From Azospirillaceae bacterium (GTDB taxonomy: Bacteria > Pseudomonadota > Alphaproteobacteria > Azospirillales > Azospirillaceae), in the NCBI GenBank assembly GCA_028281465.1, contig JANQJV010000029.1:1-64000 (forward strand): 64,000 nt of DNA, read 5' to 3'. Under the pieces are notes generated by a model. It made no database searches. It saw only the letters and a program-made list of their open reading frames with translations, and was not told the DNA's origin. Of this stretch, positions 54,708-64,000 are shown in pieces. The position numbers were made by a program, and so were the translations under genes. Every line of letters begins with the position of its first letter. Position 1 is the stretch's first letter.

Positions 54708-56354
54708 ATGCTCTTCCAACGAATGGCCGTCACTGACGCCGAAGGGACGGTTTTGGCCCATGGACTGAAGGTCGGCTCGGCGAAGTTCCGCAAGGGCCGT
54801 TTGCTGACGGCCGACGATGTCGACGCGCTGCTGCGGCACGGTGTGGTCGAGGTGACCGGTGCCCGGCTCGAGCCGGGGGATGTTGCGGAGGACGAGGCAG
54901 CCACACGGGTTGCCATGCGGCTCGCAGGGCCGGCCCTGACCCGCGCTGCGGCTTACACCGGTCGCGTCAACTTGTTCGCTGCCGCAGCAGGCCTGTTCAC
55001 CGTGGACCGGGCGCGGCTCGACGATCTGAACCGACTTGACGAGTCGATCACCGTTGCGACTCTGCCGGACCTCGCCTTGGTGGCGCCGCGCGACATGGTG
55101 GCGACCATCAAGATCATTCCATTTGCAGCCCCTGCGACCGCTCTGGATGCGGTTGATTGTCTGGCCCCCCTGGCGGCTCCTCCGATCCTGGCGGTACGAC
55201 CGTTCCGACCACTGCGCACCGCCCTGATTCAGACCCGTCTCGAAGATACGAAAGCCGGCATGTTGACCAAGACGACATCGGTCACCCGGGAGCGACTGTC
55301 CAGCCTGGGGGCGACCCTCGATCATGAGGCGGTGACCGACCATGCCGTGCCGGCTTTGGCGCGTGGCATCGCTGGGATCGACCCAGGAGTCGTGGACCTG
55401 ATCCTGCTCGTTGGGGCGTCGGCGATCACCGACCGCCGCGATGTCTTGCCGGCCGCCATCGAAGCGGCCGGCGGCACGGTCGAGCACTTCGGCATGCCGG
55501 TCGACCCGGGCAATCTGCTCCTGCTGGCACACCTCCACGACCGTCCGATCTTGGGCCTACCCGGCTGTGCCCGTTCACCCAAGTTGAACGGCGTGGATTG
55601 GGTGCTGCGCCGGCTGGCTGCCGGCGTCCCCGTGCGGCGGGACGATATCGCTGGCATGGGTGTAGGCGGTCTATTGGCCGATATCCCAAACCGCCCGCTG
55701 CCGCGGACCGAAACCGGCCGAGCACGCGCTACGAACGGACCACAGGCTCCCCGTGTGGCGGCCGTGATCCTGGCCGCTGGCCGGTCGACCCGCATGGGAC
55801 CGCAGAACAAACTTCTGCTGCCGTTCCAGGGCAAACCGCTGGTGTTGCATACTGTGGATGCAGCCCTGGCCTCCCAGGTCGATTCGGTGATCGTGGTCCT
55901 CGGCCATGAGGCCGACCGGGTGCGTGCGGCGCTCGGTGATCGGACGGGGGGCGATCGCCCCGTCGAGCTCGTGCCCAATCCACTGTTCACCGATGGGCTA
56001 AGCGCGTCGCTGCGTGCCGGCGTGGCAGTACTCCCAGATCGTGTCGATGCGGCGCTGGTTTGCCTGGGCGACATGCCCAACGTGACGGCGGAAACGCTAG
56101 ACCGACTGATCGCCGCTTATGCGCCGGCCGAAGGCCGGGCGATCTGCGTTCCCACGGTGGACGGAAAGCGTGGCAACCCGGTGTTGTGGGACCGGCGGTT
56201 CTTCGCGGACATGGGCAACCTCGCCGGCGATGTCGGCGCCAAACACCTGATCGGCCTTAACAACGACGTCGTAGCGGAAGTCGCCATGGCCGGTTCTGGC
56301 ACTCTCACCGATATCGACACGCCCGCAGACCTGGCTGACGCCCGCGATTCCTGA
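54708..56354 (+). CDS. MoeA-like molybdopterin-binding domain fused to MocA-type nucleotidyltransferase
   Basis: 548 residues. Residues 1-335 resemble the molybdopterin-binding (MoeA/MogA-like) domain, with ILLVGASAITDRRDVLPAAI near 225. Residues 345-545 are a MocA-type NTP transferase (VILAAGRSTRMGPQNKLLLP; LGDMPNVTAE), which makes molybdopterin cytosine dinucleotide. That dinucleotide is the cofactor form of xanthine-dehydrogenase/CO-dehydrogenase family enzymes in bacteria. It completes the maturation operon, 12 nt after the XdhC gene. Confidence 0.9.
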   Translation: MLFQRMAVTDAEGTVLAHGLKVGSAKFRKGRLLTADDVDALLRHGVVEVTGARLEPGDVAEDEAATRVAMRLAGPALTRAAAYTGRVNLFAAAAGLFTVDRARLDDLNRLDESITVATLPDLALVAPRDMVATIKIIPFAAPATALDAVDCLAPLAAPPILAVRPFRPLRTALIQTRLEDTKAGMLTKTTSVTRERLSSLGATLDHEAVTDHAVPALARGIAGIDPGVVDLILLVGASAITDRRDVLPAAIEAAGGTVEHFGMPVDPGNLLLLAHLHDRPILGLPGCARSPKLNGVDWVLRRLAAGVPVRRDDIAGMGVGGLLADIPNRPLPRTETGRARATNGPQAPRVAAVILAAGRSTRMGPQNKLLLPFQGKPLVLHTVDAALASQVDSVIVVLGHEADRVRAALGDRTGGDRPVELVPNPLFTDGLSASLRAGVAVLPDRVDAALVCLGDMPNVTAETLDRLIAAYAPAEGRAICVPTVDGKRGNPVLWDRRFFADMGNLAGDVGAKHLIGLNNDVVAEVAMAGSGTLTDIDTPADLADARDS

Positions 56355-56406
56355 GACGGGGCACCGTCAACCCCCAGACGTTGCACCGATCCCGCGGTCG
56401 GGGCGC

Positions 56407-57378
56407 TCACCGTCCCCACACCGTTGTGGAGAGAAAACGCTGCGCCAAGAACCTGTACGTATCCTTGAGAAGCGTCTCCACTTTTGGGTTGCGCTCCAAG
56501 ACTGCGCCGCACCAAGCCTCAAGCATGTCGTCCCAATCCATGAGCTTCCAATGTAGTTCATCGCGCATTTTACGCGTAAACGCCACTTGGGCATCGAACG
56601 TACGCAACAAGGATAGAATTTCACCGGATTGAGCATCGACCTGGAGGAAGATGCCATCGATCTCCACGATTGGTTTGCGCAAGAGCTTGCCCATTTGAAT
56701 TACGTCATTGCTGATTGACCGATCGGTGCGATAGATTTGCTGAAGCTTGCTCAGAGATCCGGCAATGCCCTTTACGGACCCGAACCGATCCCGCAAAGCC
56801 TCGATGTAGGCAAGCTCATGCGCAAAGGCGTCGATCATCTTGCGCACATCATCGTCCTTACCGGCGCCGGCGCCAAGCCGTTCGGACAGTTGTTGATACG
56901 CCTCGTTGATGCGCGCTTGGGTTTGCGGGTCTTCCAAGACCTGTTCAAGTTGAGAAAAATCACTGACTACCACCTCGTTGCCCGAAATCCAGGACGCCAA
57001 CTGCAGCGCGAGCCGCCCGTTGGCGATGCTGCGGTGCCGATCGTCCACCGACCACGAGGCCGTGCCGTCCAGAAGCTCTCGCGGAATCGATTCACCGGGT
57101 CGGATCACCTTGACGTAGCGCAAGCTGTTTTCAACCACGGCCAACAATTGCTCGTCCGGACCGTCCGCCGGAATATCGAAGGTCGAGCGCAGAGTGCGGA
57201 GAGGTACAGCTCCCATGGTGGCGCCCAAAGGCACGTTGAATACCGCGTGGCTTTTGTCCGGTGTCAGCGAAAAATACGCTCCCGCGATAGCGAACACCTT
57301 GTTCTCGAAAACGAAATGGGTTGACGACGAGACGTCGCCAGATTGTTCCGGCACAGATTTGGGATTGCCTCCGCTCAC
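56407..57378 (-). CDS. hypothetical cytoplasmic protein
   Basis: 323 residues from a GTG at 57378, preceded by GAGAGG; in-frame sequence upstream is low-complexity and likely non-coding. Regions: a beta-rich N-terminus (FVFENKVFAIAGAYFSLTPD), then long helical segments (QLEQVLEDPQTQARINEAYQ; KMIDAFAHELAYIEALRDRF) suggestive of a coiled coil. There is no signal peptide or membrane helix. No family recognised, though codon use and length support a real gene. It is convergent with the MocA-fusion gene. Confidence 0.7.
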   Translation of the reverse strand: MSGGNPKSVPEQSGDVSSSTHFVFENKVFAIAGAYFSLTPDKSHAVFNVPLGATMGAVPLRTLRSTFDIPADGPDEQLLAVVENSLRYVKVIRPGESIPRELLDGTASWSVDDRHRSIANGRLALQLASWISGNEVVVSDFSQLEQVLEDPQTQARINEAYQQLSERLGAGAGKDDDVRKMIDAFAHELAYIEALRDRFGSVKGIAGSLSKLQQIYRTDRSISNDVIQMGKLLRKPIVEIDGIFLQVDAQSGEILSLLRTFDAQVAFTRKMRDELHWKLMDWDDMLEAWCGAVLERNPKVETLLKDTYRFLAQRFLSTTVWGR

Positions 57379-58086
57379 CTGGCACCTGCCTCTCACCTGT
57401 TTCCGCCGACGGCCCAGGGCCCTTTTGCCAGGCCGTTCCAGTACCGGCGTCCGAGTCACAGCCACCCGACCGTCCGAATCGGTCGACTTGGCGGCGGGAC
57501 CGCCTCCACGCATGCCCCGACCGTGCGGGGCGGGCATGGTAATGGACCAGACCCAGCCGAACAAGGTGCGGCACCGATCGTCACCCATGGCGGCCCCGTG
57601 TGGCCGGGTGCCACAGCGTCCACAACATGGCATTGATCTAGGAGGCAGCCTTGGACGATCCTGACGACGTGCCGGCGACCGGCAAGGTGACGGTGCGCAT
57701 CTGAGCCGGAGTGAGCGCATGACGACCCAAGGGGCGCCAGCCGTCCCGGCAAAGCCATGACCCGGCCGCCGTCAACCGGGTTCGGACGGCGTCGGACCGG
57801 TCGGAACCACCGGTGCCAATTCGGAACCGACCACACGCCGGTCGCTATCGAGCTGGTGCCAGGCCAAGTGTCTGCTCCGCAGTCGCAGTCAGAGTCAACA
57901 CAGCGGCCTTCCGGCGCCCATCGCCGCACGGACCCGCCGGAACGGCTTCATGGACGCGCCCCGGCACCCGACCATGCCCCACAGGTGCCGTACGGCACCG
58001 CCGTCACGACGGATGACGTGACAGACGGGTGAGCTTTGGCTATACAAAAACTCGTTCTCGCCCCCAACACGGCATAAGGCACTGCA
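57379..58086. other. intergenic region without recognised gene
   Basis: 708 bp between divergent hypothetical genes. Open frames occur but none has a family pattern or convincing start. Promoters for both flanking genes are expected here; no clear boxes were picked. Confidence 0.5.
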
Positions 58087-58473
58087 ATGGTTTTCGCGGC
58101 ACTTAGTCTTGTTGCCATGATTTTCTTCGGCGCAGCTTTTGATGATTTTTCTAGGTCTTTACTATCCCTGATTTTCGCCGTTGTTTTTCTTCTTGTTTTT
58201 GAGCATTATTTTGGAAAAGGCTGGAATCACTTCTTCGTCCTGTCGATCAGCAGCATGGTCCCGTATCCAATCTGGCTGACCATGGACCATTGGGCGCCGA
58301 TGGCGGAACGCCATGACATGGCCACTCTGCTGACCATCCTGCCATTCGCCGTCGTCCTGACCCTTGGGCTGGACTTCCTGTTCCGACACATGCGCAACAA
58401 GCAAGGCGATACGCGCCCTTTGGTCCGCCGTCGGGCTGCGCTCAAGGGCAATGTGCTCCGCCGGCTCACCTGA
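58087..58473 (+). CDS. hypothetical membrane protein, three to four helices
   Basis: 128 residues. Hydrophobic segments MVFAALSLVAMIFFGAAF, LLSLIFAVVFLLVFEHYF, FFVLSISSMVPYPIWLTM and LLTILPFAVVLTLGLDFLF, with a basic C-terminal tail. The 5' third is less GC-rich than its surroundings. No family recognised. It lies 93 nt before the dehydrogenase gene. Confidence 0.65.
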   Translation: MVFAALSLVAMIFFGAAFDDFSRSLLSLIFAVVFLLVFEHYFGKGWNHFFVLSISSMVPYPIWLTMDHWAPMAERHDMATLLTILPFAVVLTLGLDFLFRHMRNKQGDTRPLVRRRAALKGNVLRRLT

Positions 58474-58566
58474 ACCGGAGACCGTCACGGCGTGATGGGT
58501 TGACTTCTAGGCAACACCCGGCGGAGACAGAAGCGATCCCCCCACCCAACGATCAACAATGGAATC

Positions 58567-59652
58567 GTGCCCGTGAGCAATACCACCGTCATCGTTTTGG
58601 AAGGCGACCAAACCGGCCAGGAGCTCCTGGAAGAAGGCCTCCGGGTGCTTGACCCGGCCCTGACTCAGTGTGGCCTGACCTTCGAGCGCTTCAACCTCTC
58701 ACTCGCCAATCGGCGCCACACCGGCAACCAGGTTGTGCGAGATGCCGCAGAGCGGATTAAGCAAACCGGTCTCGGCATCAAAGCCGCCACCATCACGCCA
58801 GACGAAAAGGGCGATGTGGGCAGTGCCAATGCGCTGCTGCGCGAGCTTCTGGAAGCGCAGGTGATCCTGCGCACAGGTCGCCGCATACCGTCAGTCCGTC
58901 CGATTGCGGGCGTGCACCACCCGATCGCCGTCATGCGCATGGCGGTGGAAGATGCCTACAATGCCAAGGAGTGGCGGGAGGGCAGCGGCCTCGATGAAAT
59001 CGCCTACAGCACACGAAAACTGTCGCGGCGAACCTGTCGGGCGGTTGCCGAATACACCTTTTTGTATGCGCGACGCAGTCACGCCAAGGTGTTTGGCGGA
59101 CCGAAATACACCGTGAGCCCGGTTTACGAAGGCCTCTTCAAGGAAGAGCTGGATGCTGCCCACACGCGTTATCCAGATGTGCGCTACGATCCACAGCTGA
59201 TCGACGCCACCTACGCCCTGCTGTTGGAGACCACCGGTGAGGCCATGGTGATCCCCGCCCTCAACCGCGATGGCGACACGCTGAGCGATTTGGTGTTGAA
59301 GATGTTCGGCTCGATCGCTGGTGCCGAGTCGGTGATCCTGCATCTGGACGAGCAGTTCGAGGTCAAGCGCGTCCTGGCTGAAGCGCCGCACGGTACCGCG
59401 CCCAGCCTGGAAGGTAAGAACGTCGCCAATCCCATGGCGATGATCCTGGCCGGCGCCGCCCTTCTGCGACACATCCCCGGCGAACGTCCGGCGCGGGCGT
59501 CGCGCGCCATTTATGAAGCCGTCTTCGAAACCGTATACGCCGGCTGCCGGACGACCGACTTAGGCGGTCAAGCCACGACTTCGGAGTACACGGCTGAAGT
59601 GATTCGCCGAGTCGGCGGCAAACTTGAAGTTTGGGATGCTCTGGGCGACTAG
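58567..59652 (+). CDS. isocitrate/isopropylmalate dehydrogenase-family protein
   Basis: 361 residues with a GTG start; a second GTG two codons later is possible. Family motifs: ITPDEKGDVGSANALLREL near residue 78, the substrate Arg region LRTGRRIPSVRPI, and the Asp cluster LNRDGDTLSDLVLKMFGSIAG near 235, then EAPHGTAPSLEGKNVANPMA. The first glycine loop, usually GDGIGPE, is GDQTGQE here. The length fits the NAD-type enzymes rather than the 400-residue NADP isocitrate dehydrogenases of the group. The exact substrate is undecided. Confidence 0.88.
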   Translation: MPVSNTTVIVLEGDQTGQELLEEGLRVLDPALTQCGLTFERFNLSLANRRHTGNQVVRDAAERIKQTGLGIKAATITPDEKGDVGSANALLRELLEAQVILRTGRRIPSVRPIAGVHHPIAVMRMAVEDAYNAKEWREGSGLDEIAYSTRKLSRRTCRAVAEYTFLYARRSHAKVFGGPKYTVSPVYEGLFKEELDAAHTRYPDVRYDPQLIDATYALLLETTGEAMVIPALNRDGDTLSDLVLKMFGSIAGAESVILHLDEQFEVKRVLAEAPHGTAPSLEGKNVANPMAMILAGAALLRHIPGERPARASRAIYEAVFETVYAGCRTTDLGGQATTSEYTAEVIRRVGGKLEVWDALGD

Positions 59653-59812
59653 CCGAAGCGCCGCGTCGCGAGGTGCACCACATATGTACGACAGTCTGGT
59701 TCTCAGACTTTGGGCGGCCCGGCCGGGTACTGCGGTTCACGGTCGGAACGCGCCACAAGTGTAATACACCGGCATCACATCAGGAAACGAGCCGCGAAGG
59801 GTCGCATTACGA

Positions 59813-60676
59813 ATGGATGAGGACCTGCTTACAGTTCTACTGCGAATCGCCGGTGCCGTGGATCGGATGGCACCGGCCGCTGCCGCCGCCTCCGACCTGA
59901 CCGCCGCCGATGCGTTCGTGTGGCGCGCCGATCTGGGCTGGCTGGACCCGGTCGCCACCGTCAACCGCCTCGACCTTTCGCTGTTATGCGGCATCGAATC
60001 GCAGCGTGACCGCCTTCTCGACAACACCCGTCGCTTTGCCCGCGGCCTGCCGGCCAACAACGCCCTGCTCTGGGGTGCCCGCGGCATGGGCAAGAGCTCA
60101 CTGGTCAAGGCCGTCCATGGCGCTGTGCTTGCTGAAACACCGGGCTCCGTGGCGCTCATCGAAATTCACCGGGAGGATGTGACCACCTTACCCCGCCTGC
60201 TTACTCTATTGCGTGGCACAGGTCGGCGTTGCGTGCTGTTCTGCGATGATCTGTCCTTCGACTCTGAAGACACCCAATACAAATCGCTAAAAGCGGTCCT
60301 CGAAGGTGGGATCGAAGGACGACCCGACAACGTGTTGTTCTACGCCACGTCGAACCGGCGCCATCTGATGCCGCGCGAGATGATCGAGAATGAACGGTCC
60401 ACGGCGATCAACCCGAGCGAAGCCGTGGAGGAAAAGGTGTCTCTTTCGGATCGGTTCGGGCTGTGGCTCGGCTTCCACCATTGCGACCAGCCCACGTTCT
60501 TCGCCATGGTAGAGGGCTATGCTGCCGCCTTCGACCTCGCCGTTGATCCAACCGAACTGCGCGCCGGCGCAGTCGAATGGTCCATGGGCCGGGGCAGCCG
60601 GTCGGGTCGGGTCGCCTGGCAATACATCCAAGATCTGGCGGGTCGACTTGGGCAACCGTTGGCTCCAACCCAGTGA
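59813..60676 (+). CDS. DUF815 family P-loop ATPase
   Basis: 287 residues. Walker A WGARGMGKSSLVKAVHG near residue 88 and Walker B VLFCDDLSFD near 142, followed by KSLKAVLEGGIEGRPDNVLF and ATSNRRHLMPR, the DUF815 core. AAA+-like. In relatives it sits next to yajC and opposite the pcm/LysM genes, as here. Biological role unknown. Confidence 0.92.
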   Translation: MDEDLLTVLLRIAGAVDRMAPAAAAASDLTAADAFVWRADLGWLDPVATVNRLDLSLLCGIESQRDRLLDNTRRFARGLPANNALLWGARGMGKSSLVKAVHGAVLAETPGSVALIEIHREDVTTLPRLLTLLRGTGRRCVLFCDDLSFDSEDTQYKSLKAVLEGGIEGRPDNVLFYATSNRRHLMPREMIENERSTAINPSEAVEEKVSLSDRFGLWLGFHHCDQPTFFAMVEGYAAAFDLAVDPTELRAGAVEWSMGRGSRSGRVAWQYIQDLAGRLGQPLAPTQ

Positions 60677-60786
60677 CATCTTTTCCGATCCGGCATGCAA
60701 TTGCGATGAATTGACGCATGTCACCGCAGGGTCTACGCCTATCGGATTAAACCAATCAGACAGGCCCCCATCCAGGAGACCATGCC

Positions 60787-60873
60787 ATGACCCATGCAAT
60801 GATTCGCCCATTGATCCGCACCGTGCTGATCGGTCTGTCCGTTGCCGGTGTCGCCGCGGCCCATCTGGTCTAA
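60787..60873 (+). CDS. 28-residue hydrophobic peptide
   Basis: MTHAMIRPLIRTVLIGLSVA, then GVAAAHLV and stop. CAGGAG lies about 10 nt before the ATG. A single hydrophobic segment with a basic start suggests a membrane-bound small protein. The evidence is the ribosome site and composition only. Confidence 0.4.
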   Translation: MTHAMIRPLIRTVLIGLSVAGVAAAHLV

Positions 60874-60951
60874 TCGCGGACCGACGAATGCAGGTAATGT
60901 CTTGGCTGGACGACCGTGGGGCACGGCATCAGAAACGCCGGTCCGGTAGAC

Positions 60952-62262
60952 TCAAGACTCCCTGAGGTAGCGGCTCGGGTCGATGGCTTCGGTGCCGCGC
61001 CTGATCTCGAAATGCAGCTGTGGCCGGTTCACCGCCCCGGTGGCACCGACGGTGCCGATCGCTTCGCCCCGTCGCACACGTTGCCCACGTTGCACGGTGA
61101 TTCGATCAAGGTGCCCATAGGCCGTAACCCACCCGTCGCCATGTCGAATCAGTAGAAGGTTGCCAAAACCGCGCAGCTCGTTGCCGGCATAGGCCACAAC
61201 ACCGGCATCAGCCGCCAGCACCGGCGTGCCATCGGCGGCAGCAATGTTGACACCATCGTTGTGAGTACCGTCCGGTTTCAGTCCAAATTCAGAGAGCACA
61301 GGCCCCGTCACGGGACGGAGAAATCCGCTCTTGCTGCGCGGCGGTGTCGGCGGTGGTGGCGGCAGCGCCGTAACCGCGGAAGTCACCGTCTGCTCGGCCG
61401 GTCCTTCAGCCCGCCCCGGGGGGATGCGCAGCGCACTCTCCGATGACGGAACGCGGCCCGATGACGGAACGCGGCCCGATGACGGAATGCGGCCCGATGA
61501 CGGAATGCGGCCCGCCGAAACCGACGGCTCGGGTCGTGGCATCGGAACCGGGGTGGACTCCACAGCCCGTTCGGGAACACCCGTCTCGGAAACAGTAGCC
61601 TTGACCGCCGGTGGCGGCTCCGCCAACGCCCCATCCCCGTCGATGTCGGGAGGAATGGTCGGAGACACCACGGGATTTGACACAGTTACGGTGCTGCGTG
61701 TCGTCCCCGGCCGCGATCCACGGCCTGCCGGTGTTGACTCGATCGGCGTCACCGGCCGTGCCTGAGCCACCACCGGTGCCGGCAGCGGACGTCCACCAAT
61801 CGGTGCTGGCAGACGTAACATCTGGCCGACCTTTATAACATAGGGCTGGGGAATGCCGTTGAGACGCACCAATTCCGAGGCATCCACGCCATAGAGCCGG
61901 GACAGTCCATAAACCGTATCGCCATGGCGCACGAGGTGGGTGCGGGATTGCGGCAAGACCAGGCGCTGGCCGATCTGCAAAATGAAGGGCGATTGCAATC
62001 CATTGAGCTCGATCAGGTCACGCATCGGCACCTGATGGCGCCGAGCCAACCCATAGACCGTATCACCGGCCCGGACGGTAACTCGATCGGCCCGCCCCAT
62101 CTCGAGCGGCTGGAGCGCCGGAGCAGGCGCACCCTGCCGGATACAGCCGGACAACGGCAAAACCAGGACCAAGCCGATGGCAACCGCTACACCGGCTCCG
62201 GCACATGTGGGTCGGCGTCCGAATCGCCGTCCGCCAGCAGAGGCACGAAACGAACCGGCCAC
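60952..62262 (-). CDS. LysM-M23 lipoprotein, NlpD/EnvC-type amidase activator
   Basis: 436 residues; GTG start at 62262 overlaps pcm by 76 nt because no later start exists before the lipobox. Lipoprotein signal ending LPLSGC (Cys near 40), two LysM domains (RAGDTVYGLARRHQVPMRDL near 62; RHGDTVYGLSRLYGVDASEL near 112), a Pro/Ser linker with four hexapeptide repeats, and a C-terminal M23 domain. Zinc-ligand positions are degenerate (NDGVN for HxGxD; QLH for HLH). It probably activates amidases for cell division rather than cutting peptidoglycan itself. Confidence 0.92.
   Translation of the reverse strand: MAGSFRASAGGRRFGRRPTCAGAGVAVAIGLVLVLPLSGCIRQGAPAPALQPLEMGRADRVTVRAGDTVYGLARRHQVPMRDLIELNGLQSPFILQIGQRLVLPQSRTHLVRHGDTVYGLSRLYGVDASELVRLNGIPQPYVIKVGQMLRLPAPIGGRPLPAPVVAQARPVTPIESTPAGRGSRPGTTRSTVTVSNPVVSPTIPPDIDGDGALAEPPPAVKATVSETGVPERAVESTPVPMPRPEPSVSAGRIPSSGRIPSSGRVPSSGRVPSSESALRIPPGRAEGPAEQTVTSAVTALPPPPPTPPRSKSGFLRPVTGPVLSEFGLKPDGTHNDGVNIAAADGTPVLAADAGVVAYAGNELRGFGNLLLIRHGDGWVTAYGHLDRITVQRGQRVRRGEAIGTVGATGAVNRPQLHFEIRRGTEAIDPSRYLRES
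61441..61512. repeat. four 18-bp tandem repeats in the LysM protein linker
   Basis: Four adjacent copies of CGATGACGGAACGCGGCC; copies 1-2 and copies 3-4 differ by one base. On the minus strand they encode GRIPSS/GRVPSS hexapeptides in the flexible linker. Confidence 0.95.
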
Positions 62263-62848
62263 AATACCTCCTGGTCAAAACCCGAGTCTGTCCGCCGGTA
62301 GCGCACCACGTCCTGTTCGTAGCGTCCGCCCACTGGCGCAACCATGATACCGCCGACGACGAGTTGCGCACACAAGGCCTCGACCAGCGCCGCACTGCCA
62401 CCGGCTGTGACCATGATGCGATCGAACGATGCCTGTTCCGGCCAACCTTTGGTTCCGTCCCCAAGCCGCGTGGTGATGTTGTGCAGACCGAGCGTCCGAA
62501 AGCGTTGGTCCGCATCGTCATACAGGGAACGGATGCGCTCGATGGTGTAGACCCGACGACACAGCTTGGCCAGAACCGCGGCCTGATAACCGCAGCCAGT
62601 GCCAATCTCCAACACCCGGTCCCGTTCGCGCAAGTCGAGCGCCTGGGTCATCATGGCAACCACAATCGGCTGCGAGATGGTCTGCCCATGTCCGATCGGC
62701 AGAGGCGTGTTCTCGTAAGCCTGATCGACGAACGATTCCGGAACGAAGCGTTCGCGCGGAACGCGCTCGATCGCCGACAAAACGGCCGTGTCGCTGACGC
62801 CGGCGCGACGCAACGCCATGATAAGCTTGATCTTTCGCGCCTCAAGGT

Positions 62849-62852
<4 letters not shown>
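62187..62852 (-). CDS. pcm: protein-L-isoaspartate O-methyltransferase
   Basis: 221 residues. PCMT signatures: RVPRERFVPESFVDQAYENT near residue 30, GHGQTISQPIVVAMMTQAL near 54, SAM motif VLEIGTGCGYQAAVLA near 84. It repairs isoaspartyl residues in aged proteins. It overlaps the surE stop by 4 nt and the lipoprotein gene by 76 nt. surE-pcm is a widespread pair. Confidence 0.96.

Positions 62853-64000
<1,148 letters not shown>

Noticed and set aside
57757-58032. Plus-strand frame in the 57.4-58.1 kb gap
   Set aside because: Pro/Arg/Thr-rich translation with no ribosome site or homology by eye.

Overview
The window is GC-rich bacterial chromosome, almost certainly from an alphaproteobacterium of the Rhodospirillales type. 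This rests on gene neighbourhoods: DUF2948 with murA; trpB-trpA-accD-folC; an aminotransferase with hom and glpX; serS-surE-pcm with a LysM/M23 gene opposite a DUF815 ATPase; and a cobalamin cluster with CobH/I/J/K/L/M and CobC. A glycine-to-betaine methyltransferase pair suggests a salt-tolerant lifestyle, and a phasin suggests polyhydroxyalkanoate storage. No tRNA, rRNA, CRISPR array, integrase or insertion sequence was recognised.

Layout. 0.16-9.07 kb, minus strand: a V-type ATPase operon in the unusual order B-D-I-K-E-X-C-A, where X is an unrecognised membrane protein. 9.1-11.4 kb: a gene-poor region with AT-rich patches, a diverged 130-bp direct repeat, one secreted protein, and relics of a second atpB and of a hicB antitoxin. 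11.4-26 kb: a YejA-like peptide-binding protein, a macrodomain and SRPBCC pair, an NDP-forming acyl-CoA synthetase/GNAT fusion, a membrane protein resembling X, a partial branched-chain amino acid-type ABC transporter followed by a secreted MetX-like hydrolase, the two betaine methyltransferases, and a cyclic-nucleotide-domain histidine kinase.

26-35.4 kb, mostly minus strand: folC, accD, trpA, trpB, then glpX, hom and an AlaC/DapL-type aminotransferase. 35.5-44.2 kb: corrin-ring genes in two facing units (cbiG-cobJ fusion and cobM on plus; cbiX, cobH, cobL, cobI, cobK on minus) plus cobC. The set mixes signatures of the early-cobalt (CbiX, CbiG) and late-cobalt (CobI, CobK, CobL, CobH) routes. 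44.2-47.2 kb: a phasin behind a promoter bracketed by two perfect palindromes, then three tandem small secreted hairpin proteins that look like one family.

47.3-49.8 kb, minus strand: DUF2948, murA and two small genes. 50.5-56.4 kb, plus strand: two small secreted proteins, then a molybdenum-hydroxylase maturation operon (MoxR AAA+, VWA/CoxE, two XdhC-type proteins, a MoeA-like/MocA fusion) with no structural hydroxylase genes in view. 56.4-64 kb: hypothetical proteins, an isocitrate/isopropylmalate dehydrogenase-family enzyme, a DUF815 ATPase, and serS (partial)-surE-pcm-LysM/M23 on the minus strand. The M23 domain has lost most of its zinc ligands.

The strongest candidates for something undescribed are the permuted V-ATPase operon with protein X and the nearby atpB relic, the three-member secreted hairpin family behind the phasin, and the palindrome-bracketed phasin promoter.
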